DNA from: Pimelobacter simplex | GTDB taxonomy: Bacteria; Actinomycetota; Actinomycetes; Propionibacteriales; Nocardioidaceae | DNA: 64,000 nucleotides | NCBI RefSeq assembly: GCF_900114845.1 | Contig: NZ_FOUK01000001.1 | Location: forward strand, 62,001 to 126,000 | Direction of reading: 5' to 3' | In this document: positions 43,842 through 51,370 of the stretch, piece after piece | How positions within the stretch are numbered: position 1 is the first letter of the stretch | Layout of the letters: each line of letters begins with the position of its first letter | Program-made: the position numbers and the translations under genes | The notes under the pieces: generated by a model | What the model was told of the DNA's origin: nothing | Databases searched by the model: none | Seen by the model: only the letters and a program-made list of their open reading frames with translations

Positions 43842-44443
43842 GCCGCCGCCTCGAGCCGCAGCAGCGCGGTCTTCGCGTCGGCCCCGCCGATGTAGCCGCC
43901 CAGGCTGCCGTCGGCCCGCAGCACCCGGTGGCACGGGACGACGACCGGCAGCGGGTTGGTCGCGCAGGCGGTGCCCACGGCGCGCACGGCCCGCGGGTTG
44001 CCGACGAGTGCCGCGACCTGGCCGTAGCTGCGCGTCTCGCCGTAGCCGATCTCGGGCAGGTGGCGCTGCACCAGCTGGCGGAAGCCGTGGGAGAGCCCGA
44101 GGTCGAGCGGGACGTCGAACGTCCGGCGCCGCCCGGCGAAGTACTCGTCCAGCTCGCGGGCGACGGGGTCGAGGCGCGCAGGGGCGCGCAGGATCCGCGG
44201 CGAGAGGCGCTCGCCGAGGGTGGTGAGGACCTGGTCGTGGTCCTCGCTGGCGTAGGCGACGCGGACCAGGCCGCGGGGGGTGGCGGCGAGGAGCAGCGGA
44301 CCGACGGGGGTGTCGACGGTCGTGTAGGCGACGTCGAGCAGGTCGGCGCCGGCGGCGTCGGCGGCGAGCCGCCGGCGCAGCCGGGCGAGGATGTCGGCGT
44401 CGTCCGGCGACGCGCCGAGCTCGGCGGGGGTGAGGTCGTTCAT
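43838..44443 (-). CDS. ogt: Methylated-DNA-protein cysteine methyltransferase
   Basis: 201 residues. The active-site PCHRV motif (VVVPCHRVLRADGSLGGYIGG) and preceding GTACATNPLPV block define Ogt/AGT. The N terminus is about 30 residues longer than in short homologues (NDLTPAELGASPDDADILARLRRRL), helical and charged. It would repair O6-alkylguanine by transferring the alkyl group to its cysteine. ATGA and GTGA overlaps join it to the ECF sigma gene upstream and the 2OG oxygenase downstream, so expression is probably coordinated with DNA alkylation stress. Confidence 0.93.
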   Translation of the reverse strand: MNDLTPAELGASPDDADILARLRRRLAADAAGADLLDVAYTTVDTPVGPLLLAATPRGLVRVAYASEDHDQVLTTLGERLSPRILRAPARLDPVARELDEYFAGRRRTFDVPLDLGLSHGFRQLVQRHLPEIGYGETRSYGQVAALVGNPRAVRAVGTACATNPLPVVVPCHRVLRADGSLGGYIGGADAKTALLRLEAAA

Positions 44444-44928
44444 GAGCGGGCTCCTTCCGTGAGCAGGCCCGGGTAGGTCGTGCGGAGGTTCTTGATGCCG
44501 TCGGCCGCGGCGCGGCGGGCGGCATCGGTGGAGCCGCCGAGGATCGCCGCGATCTCGGCGTACGGCAGGCCGGCGACGTAGCGGTACGCGACCGCCTGGC
44601 GCTGCTTCGCCGGCAGGGCGCGGACGGCGGCCCACAGGTCGTCGTCCGGGGGTGGCGGGCCGGGGTCGGTCGCGGTCTCGGGCAGCTCGTCGACGGGGAG
44701 CGGGCGTCGTCCGGTCGCGCGCAGGACGTCGATCGCCTTGCGGTGCGCGATGGTCACCAGCCAGGCCTCGACGTTCGCGTCGGCCGGGAGGTCCGGGTAG
44801 GCGCGCAGCGCGGCCACGAACGTCTCGGACCACGCGTCCTCGGCGTCGTGGCTGCCGAGCAGGACGCGGCACACCCGCAGCACGGCGGGTCCGTGCTGGG
44901 CCACCACCTGCTCGAACGGCTGCTTCAC
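44440..44928 (-). CDS. ECF-type sigma factor of the ogt operon
   Basis: 162 residues, GTG start overlapping the preceding gene's stop (GTGA). Region 2 (LGSHDAEDAWSETFVAALRAYPDLPADANVEAWLVTIAHRKAIDVLRATGRR) and region 4 (LPAKQRQAVAYRYVAGLPYAEIAAILGGSTDAARRAAADGIKNLR) are present. There is no anti-sigma gene. Its stop overlaps the ogt start, so it seems to be translationally coupled to a DNA-repair gene. It may autoregulate the operon in response to alkylation; that is inferred from order only. Confidence 0.87.
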   Translation of the reverse strand: MKQPFEQVVAQHGPAVLRVCRVLLGSHDAEDAWSETFVAALRAYPDLPADANVEAWLVTIAHRKAIDVLRATGRRPLPVDELPETATDPGPPPPDDDLWAAVRALPAKQRQAVAYRYVAGLPYAEIAAILGGSTDAARRAAADGIKNLRTTYPGLLTEGARS

Positions 44929-45263
44929 CGCGTCTCCCTCCCCTTCGCGGTCGTGGTCGTGGACGACGTCCCGGCCATGATCGGCCATCCCGTGCGGGCC
45001 GGGGCGCCGTACCGGAGCCAGCCGGCGAGCATCAGCAGGGCGACCGCCGTGTTGAAGGCGTGCAGCGCCCACAGCGGTCCGGGCGGGGTGGTGAGGACGT
45101 AGACCGAGTAGAGCGCATTGCCGGCATTGCTCAGCACCAGGTTGCCGGCGCTGTAGGACGCCATCTCCTTGGTGCGGGCGGCCTTGGCGACCATCGGCAG
45201 CGCCGCGGTCACGAACATCGCGGTCGCGAGCGTTCCGGCGAGCAGGGGGAGGTCGAGGGGCAC
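44925..45263 (-). CDS. Small three-helix membrane protein, SemiSWEET/PQ-loop-like
   Basis: 112 residues from GTG (45263), with AAGGA about 11 bases upstream. Three hydrophobic helices (about 6-27, 40-58, 68-84) carry LPMVAKAARTKEMASYSAGNLVLSNAGNALYSVYVL, a pattern like PQ-loop/SemiSWEET repeats (proline in helix 1; the YS..NL...GN block in helix 2). The tail is Thr-rich. It is the first gene of the operon with sigma, ogt and oxygenase, all joined by 4-base overlaps. A transport or sensing role is possible but not shown. Confidence 0.65.
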   Translation of the reverse strand: MPLDLPLLAGTLATAMFVTAALPMVAKAARTKEMASYSAGNLVLSNAGNALYSVYVLTTPPGPLWALHAFNTAVALLMLAGWLRYGAPARTGWPIMAGTSSTTTTAKGRETR

Positions 45264-45383
45264 GCGGGGAGGTCCTTCCGGGTCGGGTACCCCGTAGACG
45301 TCGGCCGGACGGCGAACGTGAGATGACGAGCCCGCTTTTGCCTCGCTTCTGTTGGATCTCTGCGGCAAGATGGGTTTGCGCAC

Positions 45384-45437
45384 GCCCCTGAGCGGGTAGG
45401 GGCAGGCGATTCAGGGCCTGTTCGAGGGTGCAGGCCC
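45384..45437 (+). promoter_or_regulatory. Two short hairpins upstream of the secreted-peptide gene
   Basis: GCCCCT (45384-45389) pairs with AGGGGC (45398-45403); GGGCCTG (45414-45420) pairs with CAGGCCC (45431-45437). Both lie within 80 bases of the peptide ATG at 45461, so they may sit in its 5' leader or act as operators. No -10 box was firmly identified. Confidence 0.4.
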
Positions 45438-45460
45438 ACAACCCAGTAAGGGGGGCCGAG

Positions 45461-45598
45461 ATGAAGAAGCTCGCCCGCAGGACTGCCGCTTTCTCCTTCG
45501 CCGTCGTGGTCGTGACCATCGGCGTCGTCTCCGTGCCGAGCTCTGCCGAGGCGGACACCGGTTGGGGTTGGCGGGTGATTCCGGGCGCGCACCGCTGA
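45461..45598 (+). CDS. Small secreted peptide precursor
   Basis: 45 residues. The N terminus is basic (MKKLARRT), then a hydrophobic core (FSFAVVVVTIGVVSV) and a signal-peptidase-like site PSSAEA (cleavage after Ala31 expected). The predicted mature peptide is 14 residues, DTGWGWRVIPGAHR, with two tryptophans. AGGGGGG lies about 6 bases before the ATG. The gene faces a LuxR-type HTH gene (stop 45653) across a shared terminator. The size, export signal and neighbour suggest a signalling or bacteriocin-like peptide. No homologue can be named from sequence alone. Confidence 0.75.
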   Translation: MKKLARRTAAFSFAVVVVTIGVVSVPSSAEADTGWGWRVIPGAHR

Positions 45599-45613
45599 CG
45601 GCTGCGCTGCCAC

Positions 45614-45636
45614 ACCCCGGGTCTCGGGCCCGGGGT
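45614..45636. terminator. Bidirectional terminator hairpin between peptide and regulator genes
   Basis: ACCCCGGG (45614-45621) pairs perfectly with CCCGGGGT (45629-45636) around a 7-base loop. It lies between the convergent stops at 45598 and 45653. There is no strong T-tract. Confidence 0.75.
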
Positions 45637-45652
45637 CGCTCACCCCTGTGCC

Positions 45653-46666
45653 TCACCCCGGCGACGCGTCGTCGTCGTCCTCCTGGCCGGCGATGCCCAG
45701 CTTCGCCATCGTGTAGCCGAGCTGGAAGCGCGTCTCGGCGTCGTACTCCTCCTTGAGCTCGGCCACGTAGCCGGCGTACGTCCGCGGACTGACGCCCAGC
45801 CGCTTGGCGCTCACCGCGTCGGCGTGCCCCTCGATGAGCATCCGGATCGTCATCGCCCGCTGCTCCGAGGCGATCTCCTTGCGCACCCGCTGCTCACCGC
45901 TCGCGAACGGCCGCCCCCGCGCGAACGCCCGCTCGAAGACGTCGACCAGGTAGGCCACGATCGCCGCCTCCCGGACGACGACCGCCGTCGCCAGGCTGTC
46001 GGCGGCCGGGATGAGCGCGACCTGGCGGTCGACGACGATCATCCGGTTGAAGAACTCGTCGAGCGTGCGCACCTCGGCGCCGTGCTCGGTGACCGTGGCG
46101 ACGTACGTGTGCGTCGCGGGGTGCCGGCGGGCGCTGTGCTGGTAGAGCGTGCGCATCGTGAGCCCGCGCTTGAGCGCGGCCACGTCGCGCACCGCCGCCT
46201 CGGCGACCGTCTTCGCGCTGCGCGTCGCCTGCGGCTGCGCCGTCAGGAGCTCCTCCTGGGCCTCGCTGACCAGCGTGGTCAGGTAGGGGTTGATCGCCTC
46301 GCCGTGCAGGTAGAGGAAGGGCCCCGACTCGTTCGCCGCCGGCGACCGCCGCCAGCTCTGCGCCAGGTGGGTGAACGCCGACGCCCAGTGCGCCGACTCC
46401 TGCAGGAGCCGCGCCCCCTCGTTGCCCAGCGGCGTCACCACCCGCGCCTGCGCATTGCTCGGCTCGAGCGGCCGCCACGTCTTCCGCGTCCCGTCGAGCT
46501 GGAGCAGGCCCAGCTCGACGAGCAGGTCGAACGCCCGCCGCAACGTCGTCCCGTCGGTGAGGCGGTCGTCGTCCGCCGCCAGGCCGCCCTCGTTCAGGAT
46601 GAGCTCGTAGAGACCGATGGCCTCCTGCTCGAAGAGCTCCCGATCCTCGGGGCGGTAGCCGGCCAT
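45653..46666 (-). CDS. LuxR-type HTH regulator with TrmB-like N terminus
   Basis: About 337 residues. The N terminus (MAGYRPEDRELFEQEAIGLYELILNEGG, then TTLRRAFDLLVELGLL) is a winged-helix, TrmB-like segment. The middle (about 130-265) is a ligand- or phosphodiesterase-like domain. The C terminus is a LuxR-like HTH: VRKEIASEQRAMTIRMLIEGHADAVSAKRLGVSPRTYAGYVAELKEEYDAETRFQLGYTMAKLG. It ends in an acidic tail (EDDDDASPG). An alternative ATG lies at 46708. Proteins of this layout in actinobacteria are often next to small secreted peptides, as here. A cognate relationship is inferred, not shown. Confidence 0.75.
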   Translation of the reverse strand: MAGYRPEDRELFEQEAIGLYELILNEGGLAADDDRLTDGTTLRRAFDLLVELGLLQLDGTRKTWRPLEPSNAQARVVTPLGNEGARLLQESAHWASAFTHLAQSWRRSPAANESGPFLYLHGEAINPYLTTLVSEAQEELLTAQPQATRSAKTVAEAAVRDVAALKRGLTMRTLYQHSARRHPATHTYVATVTEHGAEVRTLDEFFNRMIVVDRQVALIPAADSLATAVVVREAAIVAYLVDVFERAFARGRPFASGEQRVRKEIASEQRAMTIRMLIEGHADAVSAKRLGVSPRTYAGYVAELKEEYDAETRFQLGYTMAKLGIAGQEDDDDASPG

Positions 46667-46753
46667 GGAGCCATGCTTCCACACCGGCAGGCGGCGGTGA
46701 TTCGGCATCGACGGGGTGCCTCGGCTATTCTCATTCGGTCGCCACGGCGACGA

Positions 46754-46826
46754 GCGCCTGTAGCTCAACGGATAGAGCATCTGACTACGGATCAGAAGGT
46801 TTGGGGTTCGAATCCCTACAGGCGCG
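46754..46826 (+). tRNA. tRNA-Arg (anticodon ACG)
   Basis: 73 bases. Acceptor GCGCCTG pairs with CAGGCGC; the anticodon stem CTGA/TCAG encloses CTACGGA with anticodon ACG; T loop TTCGAAT sits in a GGGG/CCCT stem. CCA is not encoded. tRNA-Arg genes are common integration sites, and the sequence to its right looks accessory. Confidence 0.95.
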
Positions 46827-46867
46827 CAGAGCACGAACAACCGCATGACCTGCGCAAACAGGTCAAG

Positions 46868-46898
46868 AGGCCCACTTCCCGGACAGGGAGGTGGGCCT
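46868..46898 (+). terminator. Terminator after tRNA-Arg
   Basis: AGGCCCAC pairs with GTGGGCCT, with an inner TCCC/GGGA extension and a 5-base loop (46868-46898). It is followed by TCTCCGTCTC. It ends the tRNA-Arg transcript. Confidence 0.85.
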
Positions 46899-47071
46899 TC
46901 TCCGTCTCGTGAACCGGCTCGAGAACACGTCGAGCCCTCTGCGTCGCCCCCGGGAACGGACTGCCTCCCCTCGCTCGCGTGAGCGGTTCGCCGTCCGGGC
47001 CCCGCGGGAGGCCGGACCCGCCCGGGGCGTTCTCCTCATCGTGCAGTGGGCGCTCGCACTCGGTGTCCGCA

Positions 47072-47123
47072 CTACGCCTGTGCCCGGAGCATCCGCCGCA
47101 TCAGCTTGCCGCTGGACGTGGTG
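47072..47123 (-). pseudogene. Remnant of an acyl-CoA ligase (AMP-binding) gene, C-terminal tail
   Basis: The minus strand ending at the TAG 47072-47074 encodes TTSSGKLMRRMLRAQA, the hallmark C-terminal SGK(L)MRR(M)LR motif of acyl-CoA synthetases. The remainder of the enzyme is absent; homology stops at about 47123, exactly where an alcohol dehydrogenase fragment begins on the other strand. About 98 percent of the gene has been lost. Confidence 0.65.
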
Positions 47124-47606
47124 GGGGAGACCATCGTCGCCGTCGATGTTGACGACGCTCGACTCGCCCGCGCGTCGGAGCTCGGAGCGACGCATGTGGT
47201 CAACTCCCGCGGGGAGGACGCCGCCGAGAGGATCATCGCGATCACTGGAGGGCGAGGTGTCGAGTACAGCGTCGACTGCATCGGCCTGCCCGCGGTCGTG
47301 CGGTCCGCACTCGAGTGCCTGCAGACTCCTGGGGTCTGCGCGTCGGTCGGCTTCCAGGGAGTCCCCAACGACATCACCCTGGACCAGGGACATCTGCTCT
47401 TCGGGCGATCGCTGATCGGGGTGATCGAGGGGGACGCAGTGCCACAGGAGTTCGTGCCGCAGATGATCGACCTCTACCGTCAAGGCAGGTTCCCGTTCGA
47501 CGAGCTGATCACCACCTACCCGTTCGACGAGATCAACACCGCGCTCGACGACGTCCACGACGCCAAGGTCACCAAGGCCGTCCTCACCTTTCCGACGCCC
47601 CCCTGA
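47124..47606 (+). pseudogene. 5'-truncated zinc-type alcohol dehydrogenase
   Basis: The frame carries the second half of a medium-chain alcohol dehydrogenase: ETIVAVDVDDARLARASELGATHVVNSR (beta-2 onward of the Rossmann domain), GGRGVEYSVDCIGLPAVVRSALE, and a C-terminal FPFDELITTYPFDEINTALDDVHDAKVTKAVL typical of aryl/benzyl alcohol dehydrogenases. The zinc-binding half and the GxGxxG loop are missing, so the product cannot be active. An open frame continues upstream to 47046 but lacks homology. Confidence 0.75.
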
Positions 47607-47733
47607 CGTCTCGGGGAAGACCTGGGCGGCGCAGTGCCAGACGCTGAGGGAGACGGGGTGCCGGAGCCGCCTGCCTGTTCCTTGAACAGCACCACGTCGT
47701 GTGACGACCTGGCACGTCCGCCGGCGTGGGGAA

Positions 47734-48891
47734 TCACGTCGCCAGAGCCTCGGTCGGGGGGAGCCGCGCGGCGCGCACGGCGGGGTAGAGGCCGGCGAGG
47801 GCGCCGACGAGCACCGATCCGGCCAGCCCGCCGGCGAGCGCGGGCAGCGGCACGACCAGCGGCCATCCCCGTGTCGTCGCGAAACCGAACGTGCCGACCA
47901 CGCCACCGATGACGCCGGCAATGCCGCCGAGCGCGGACAGCAGCATCGCCTCGGTGAGGAACTGGCGTCGTATGTCCTTGCGGCGGGCGCCCAGTGCGCG
48001 GCGCAGCCCGATCTCACGTCGACGTTCCAGGATCCCCACGATCATCGTGTTCGCGATACCGATGCCGCCGACCGCGAGGGCGACGCCGGCGAGGCCGAGG
48101 AACAGCGCGGAGAAGGTGCCCTGGCTGGCGCGTTTGGCGGCCAGGGCGTCGCTCGGGCGGCTCACGCCCACCAGCCCGGGCAGCTCGGGGCTGAGGGTGG
48201 CTGGCAGCACGTCGCGCACTGACTCGACCTGGCTCTCGGCCGTGCGCAGGTAGACGACGCTCGGGTGCCCGTCGAAGCCGAGCGCGAGTGCGGCGTCCCA
48301 GTCGACCAGCACGGACTGCTCGAGCTCCGGCGTCAGCGGCATCGGCGCGAGGATGCCGACCACCGTGAGTCGGGTATCGCCGACCGTGATCTGCGCCGGG
48401 CGCGCGGGATCGAGGCGAGTGATGCCCAGCCAGCGAGCCGATTGCGCGCCGAGGACGACGGTCGGCAGACCGGGGGAGGAGAGGAAGGCGCCACTCGCGA
48501 GCCGACCTCGGATGGTCCTGAGCAGGTCGCCGGTAGCAGCCAGAGCCACGATGCCGGCGGTGTCGTTGGGGTCGGCAAGAGGGGTACGCCGGACCCGGGC
48601 GTCGAGGCTCGCGACCGCGCTGGCCGCCTCGACCGGCCCGATCCGGCGCACCATCGCCGCAGCATGCTCGGGCAGTGCGGGCGCGTCCTCGCTCGCCGCC
48701 GAGGGCTGCGCGACCAGGATGTCGGTGCCCAGCGCGGTGAGGCGGCGGTCCAGATCTGCCTGCCCGCTGGCCGGGATGCCGGTGACCAGCACCAGGGTCG
48801 CCATGCCCAGTGCGATCCCGATGCCGCTCATGACGGCCCGTCCGGGGCGGCCGCGGACGCCGCGCCAGGCCTCATGCAGTGCGTCGGTCAC
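47734..48891 (-). CDS. MacB-like ABC transporter permease
   Basis: 385 residues from GTG (48891). An N-terminal helix (about 18-40) is followed by a large extracytoplasmic MacB_PCD-type domain (about 40-260), then three helices (265-375) with FtsX-type IGIANTMIVGILERRREIGLRRALGARRKDIRRQFLTEA. This mechanotransmission permease works with the ATPase encoded just upstream (GTGA overlap). It probably exports or disassembles a peptide, drug or lipid rather than importing a nutrient. Last gene of the four-gene operon. Confidence 0.88.
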   Translation of the reverse strand: MTDALHEAWRGVRGRPGRAVMSGIGIALGMATLVLVTGIPASGQADLDRRLTALGTDILVAQPSAASEDAPALPEHAAAMVRRIGPVEAASAVASLDARVRRTPLADPNDTAGIVALAATGDLLRTIRGRLASGAFLSSPGLPTVVLGAQSARWLGITRLDPARPAQITVGDTRLTVVGILAPMPLTPELEQSVLVDWDAALALGFDGHPSVVYLRTAESQVESVRDVLPATLSPELPGLVGVSRPSDALAAKRASQGTFSALFLGLAGVALAVGGIGIANTMIVGILERRREIGLRRALGARRKDIRRQFLTEAMLLSALGGIAGVIGGVVGTFGFATTRGWPLVVPLPALAGGLAGSVLVGALAGLYPAVRAARLPPTEALAT

Positions 48892-49547
48892 GGCGTGATC
48901 CTTCCGTCGCGGATCTCGACCCGTCGGCTGAACGTGTCCGCCACGATCGGGTCGTGGGTGATCAGGGCGATGGTGGTGCCCTGGGCGTGCAGGTCCCGGA
49001 ACAGTGCGAGCACCTGTCGACCGGTGTCCTGGTCGAGAGCACCGGTCGGTTCGTCGGCGAGCACCAGCGCAGGCTGGTTGACAAGAGCCCGGGCGATGCC
49101 GACTCGTTGCCGTTCCCCTCCGGAGAGCTGGTGCGGGAGGTGGTCGCGCCGATGCCCCAGGCCGACGCGGTCGAGTGCGTCCTCGGCGCGTCTCCTGCGG
49201 TGACGACGCGGCGTTGCGGCGTACAACAGACCCACGGCGACGTTCTCGACCGCGGTCAGCCGGTCGGCGAGGTACGACTGCTGGAAGACGAAGCCCAGCC
49301 AACGGGACCTGAGCCGCGACAACGCGTCATCTCCTAGCGCGGTGGCGTCCTCGCCCGCGATGTGGACCTTGCCGGTCGTCGGACGGTCGAGCGTGCCCAT
49401 CAGGTGCAACAGGGTCGACTTGCCCGAGCCCGACGGTCCGACGATGGCCAGGTCCTCGCCAGCACCGATCGTCAGATCGACGTCGCGCAGTGCGACCACG
49501 CCGCCGGCGTACTCCTTGCCGGCGCCAGCCAGCTCGAGGACGCTCAT
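48888..49547 (-). CDS. MacB/LolD-like ABC transporter ATP-binding protein
   Basis: 219 residues. Walker A GPSGSGKST, Q-loop FVFQQSYL, signature LSGGERQRVGIARAL, Walker B LVLADEPTGALD and switch LITHD are intact. The MacB-type ADEPTGALDQ motif agrees. It overlaps the adaptor gene stop (ATGA) and the permease start (GTGA), so the three are translated as a unit. ATP hydrolysis would drive the neighbouring permease. Confidence 0.92.
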   Translation of the reverse strand: MSVLELAGAGKEYAGGVVALRDVDLTIGAGEDLAIVGPSGSGKSTLLHLMGTLDRPTTGKVHIAGEDATALGDDALSRLRSRWLGFVFQQSYLADRLTAVENVAVGLLYAATPRRHRRRRAEDALDRVGLGHRRDHLPHQLSGGERQRVGIARALVNQPALVLADEPTGALDQDTGRQVLALFRDLHAQGTTIALITHDPIVADTFSRRVEIRDGRITP

Positions 49548-50620
49548 TGCGCGACCACCACTGATGCGCCGGCCTCGATGCCGTCGACCTCGACCTCGCC
49601 GTCGGCGACCATCCCGATCTCGACCGGGACGAGGGTGCCGTCGGGGCGCTCCAGGGCGTAGCCACCACCGGCGAGAGCGAGCAGCGCGGTCACCGGCACG
49701 TAGCGGACATCGTGACGGGCGGCGGTCACCAGCACCGCGGTGACGGGCCCGGATTCTGCCCCCGCCAGCGAGCCGACCCGCGTGGGGCGGACGAGCACCG
49801 GGACGGTCGCCGGTCTGCCGTCGTCGGACGGCGTGGGCTTCCCGACGTGCTGCACCTTGGTGCGCACGACCGTTCCGTCGCCCAGGGTGACCCGAACCTT
49901 CCTTCCGGGTACGACGTCGGTCGTGTCCGTCTCGGCCAGGTCGAGCGTGAGCACCCTCGCGGTCGTCGTGACCGACAGGACGGCAGTGGCTGCGGGGTCA
50001 CCCACCTGCGCGGTGAGGCTGTCCACGCGGACCGCGCCGGTGCTGACCAGGACGTTGCCGGGACCGAGCACACCGGTGGGCTCCTCGTCCTGAGCCGACT
50101 GCCAGGCGCGCACCGCGGACACGAGACTGCCGGAGTACGTCGCGTCCTCCGTCGCTCCGTCGTAGAAGCCGAGCTCTGCCAGGTTGCGGGCGACGAGGTC
50201 GACGTCGTTGCCGTGTTGGGGCTGCGCCGGGGGCGGCGGCGGAGCGTCGTCCGCCGGCTTCTCGGGCGGGGCAGGCTCCGCGAGCTCCCGGTAGAGCGGA
50301 AGGTCGCCGTAGAACAAGACGACCGGCGCATCGTCGACACGGTAGAGCTGCCGACCGCGGGCCACGGTGACGCCGGCGCTGGGCAGCCAGGTGACGATGC
50401 CGTCCCCGGTGCCGGTCACGGTCCTCGGCGAACCGTATCCGAGGGTGCCGGTGAGCTGAATGCTCTGACGCAGCGCGCCCTGCTCGACGGTGACGGTCGG
50501 GCGGGTCGCGCGGTGCTCGGCCGCGGGTGCGCTGTCGCGATCGGTGAGCAGCCACCCGCCGGTACCAGCCGTGAGGGCGAGAACGGCCAGGAGCGTCGCC
50601 ACGAGCTTGCCGCGTGTCAT
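49544..50620 (-). CDS. Membrane-fusion/efflux adaptor-like protein with peptidoglycan-binding-like domain
   Basis: 358 residues. N-terminal signal anchor (about 1-26), then a barrel-sandwich segment (VTVEQGALRQSIQLTGTLGYGSPRTVTGTGDGIVTWLPSAGVTVARGRQLYRVDD). A Pro-rich spacer (APPPPPAQPQ) precedes a PG_binding_1-like helical segment (DLVARNLAELGFYDGATEDATYSGSLVSAVRAWQ). A C-terminal barrel follows (VVPGRKVRVTLGDGTVVRTKV). Together these suggest an extracytoplasmic adaptor coupled to the MacB-like exporter, as seen in Gram-positive ABC systems. ATGA overlap with the lipoprotein stop. Confidence 0.82.
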   Translation of the reverse strand: MTRGKLVATLLAVLALTAGTGGWLLTDRDSAPAAEHRATRPTVTVEQGALRQSIQLTGTLGYGSPRTVTGTGDGIVTWLPSAGVTVARGRQLYRVDDAPVVLFYGDLPLYRELAEPAPPEKPADDAPPPPPAQPQHGNDVDLVARNLAELGFYDGATEDATYSGSLVSAVRAWQSAQDEEPTGVLGPGNVLVSTGAVRVDSLTAQVGDPAATAVLSVTTTARVLTLDLAETDTTDVVPGRKVRVTLGDGTVVRTKVQHVGKPTPSDDGRPATVPVLVRPTRVGSLAGAESGPVTAVLVTAARHDVRYVPVTALLALAGGGYALERPDGTLVPVEIGMVADGEVEVDGIEAGASVVVAQ

Positions 50621-51291
50621 CCGCCGAACGCCTCGACCAGACAGTCGTCCTCGAGCTGGTAGCTGTTCTCCGGGACCGAGTGGCCCTCGGCGTAGGTCCA
50701 GTCGAGGTTGTCGTGGCTGAGCAGCTCGACGTACAGGCCGCCGTCACGCATGCACGCGACGTACGCCAAGGACTGTCGGTGGAAGTCCGGGTTGGTGGCG
50801 GGGCTGAGCTCCGGAGGCATCACGGGCAGCTTGGAGAGGCAGGCGGCCCGGGCCGCCGGGGGCACGGGTTCGAGGACGACGGGACCGATCGGGTTGCCAT
50901 CGGCGTCCTCGCCCGGGGCGACGGCGAGATCGACCCCCTCACGTCCGGTGTTCTCCTTCGCGCCGTTGTCGATCAGACACTTGTTGTAGGCCACCTGGAG
51001 GTTGCTGCGCCGCTGCACGGTGTCGTCCATGCGGAACTGGGGCCGTCCCTGGGTCGGCCCGGACTCGTCGGTGCCGGGACCGGCGACGTCGCGGTCGTCG
51101 GTCCCGGCACCGGCAGTGCCGTTCCGGCCGTCCTGCCCGCCTTGATCAGTGCCGCCAGATGAGCCGGACGGGCTCGTGGAGCCGGAGGGAAGGCTGGCGA
51201 CGCTCGGGTCGTCGCCCTCTGCGCTGCACCCGGTCAGGACTAGCCCGATCAGCACTGCGAGGGCGGGGAAGGTCAGCTTGAGGGGTGTCAT
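50617..51291 (-). CDS. Lipoprotein of the MacB-like export operon
   Basis: 224 residues. Lipobox LVLTGCSAE (about 15-23) marks a lipid-anchored protein. A Ser/Gly-rich spacer (about 25-80) leads to a domain with two YxxC-type motifs: YNKCLIDNG and YVACMRDGG, the latter matching the recurring actinobacterial YxxCMRxxG pattern of exported lipoproteins next to ABC exporters. It leads the operon (lipoprotein, adaptor, ATPase, permease) and is divergent from the response regulator. It may sense or bind the exported or inducing molecule. Confidence 0.75.
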   Translation of the reverse strand: MTPLKLTFPALAVLIGLVLTGCSAEGDDPSVASLPSGSTSPSGSSGGTDQGGQDGRNGTAGAGTDDRDVAGPGTDESGPTQGRPQFRMDDTVQRRSNLQVAYNKCLIDNGAKENTGREGVDLAVAPGEDADGNPIGPVVLEPVPPAARAACLSKLPVMPPELSPATNPDFHRQSLAYVACMRDGGLYVELLSHDNLDWTYAEGHSVPENSYQLEDDCLVEAFGG

Positions 51292-51325
51292 GGCGCCGAC
51301 CCTGCCGGGAGAGTGTGAGGAACCT

Positions 51326-51353
51326 GTCAGGGCCATGTTGGGCCGCCGTCAGG
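51326..51353. promoter_or_regulatory. GTCAGG direct repeat (22-bp spacing) in the operon/two-component gap
   Basis: GTCAGG occurs at 51326-51331 and 51348-51353, start-to-start 22 bases, two helical turns. OmpR/PhoB-type regulators bind such same-face direct repeats. A -10-like TATTCT lies about five bases before the response-regulator ATG. The site is likely the autoregulatory and operon-controlling element. Confidence 0.55.
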
Positions 51354-51370
51354 ATCTCTATTCTTGAGCG

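Noticed and set aside
47675..47689. CTGTTC-CTT-GAACAG hairpin as a regulator site or terminator
   Set aside because: A 6-bp stem with a 3-base loop in a 127-base gap is too weak and isolated to assign.
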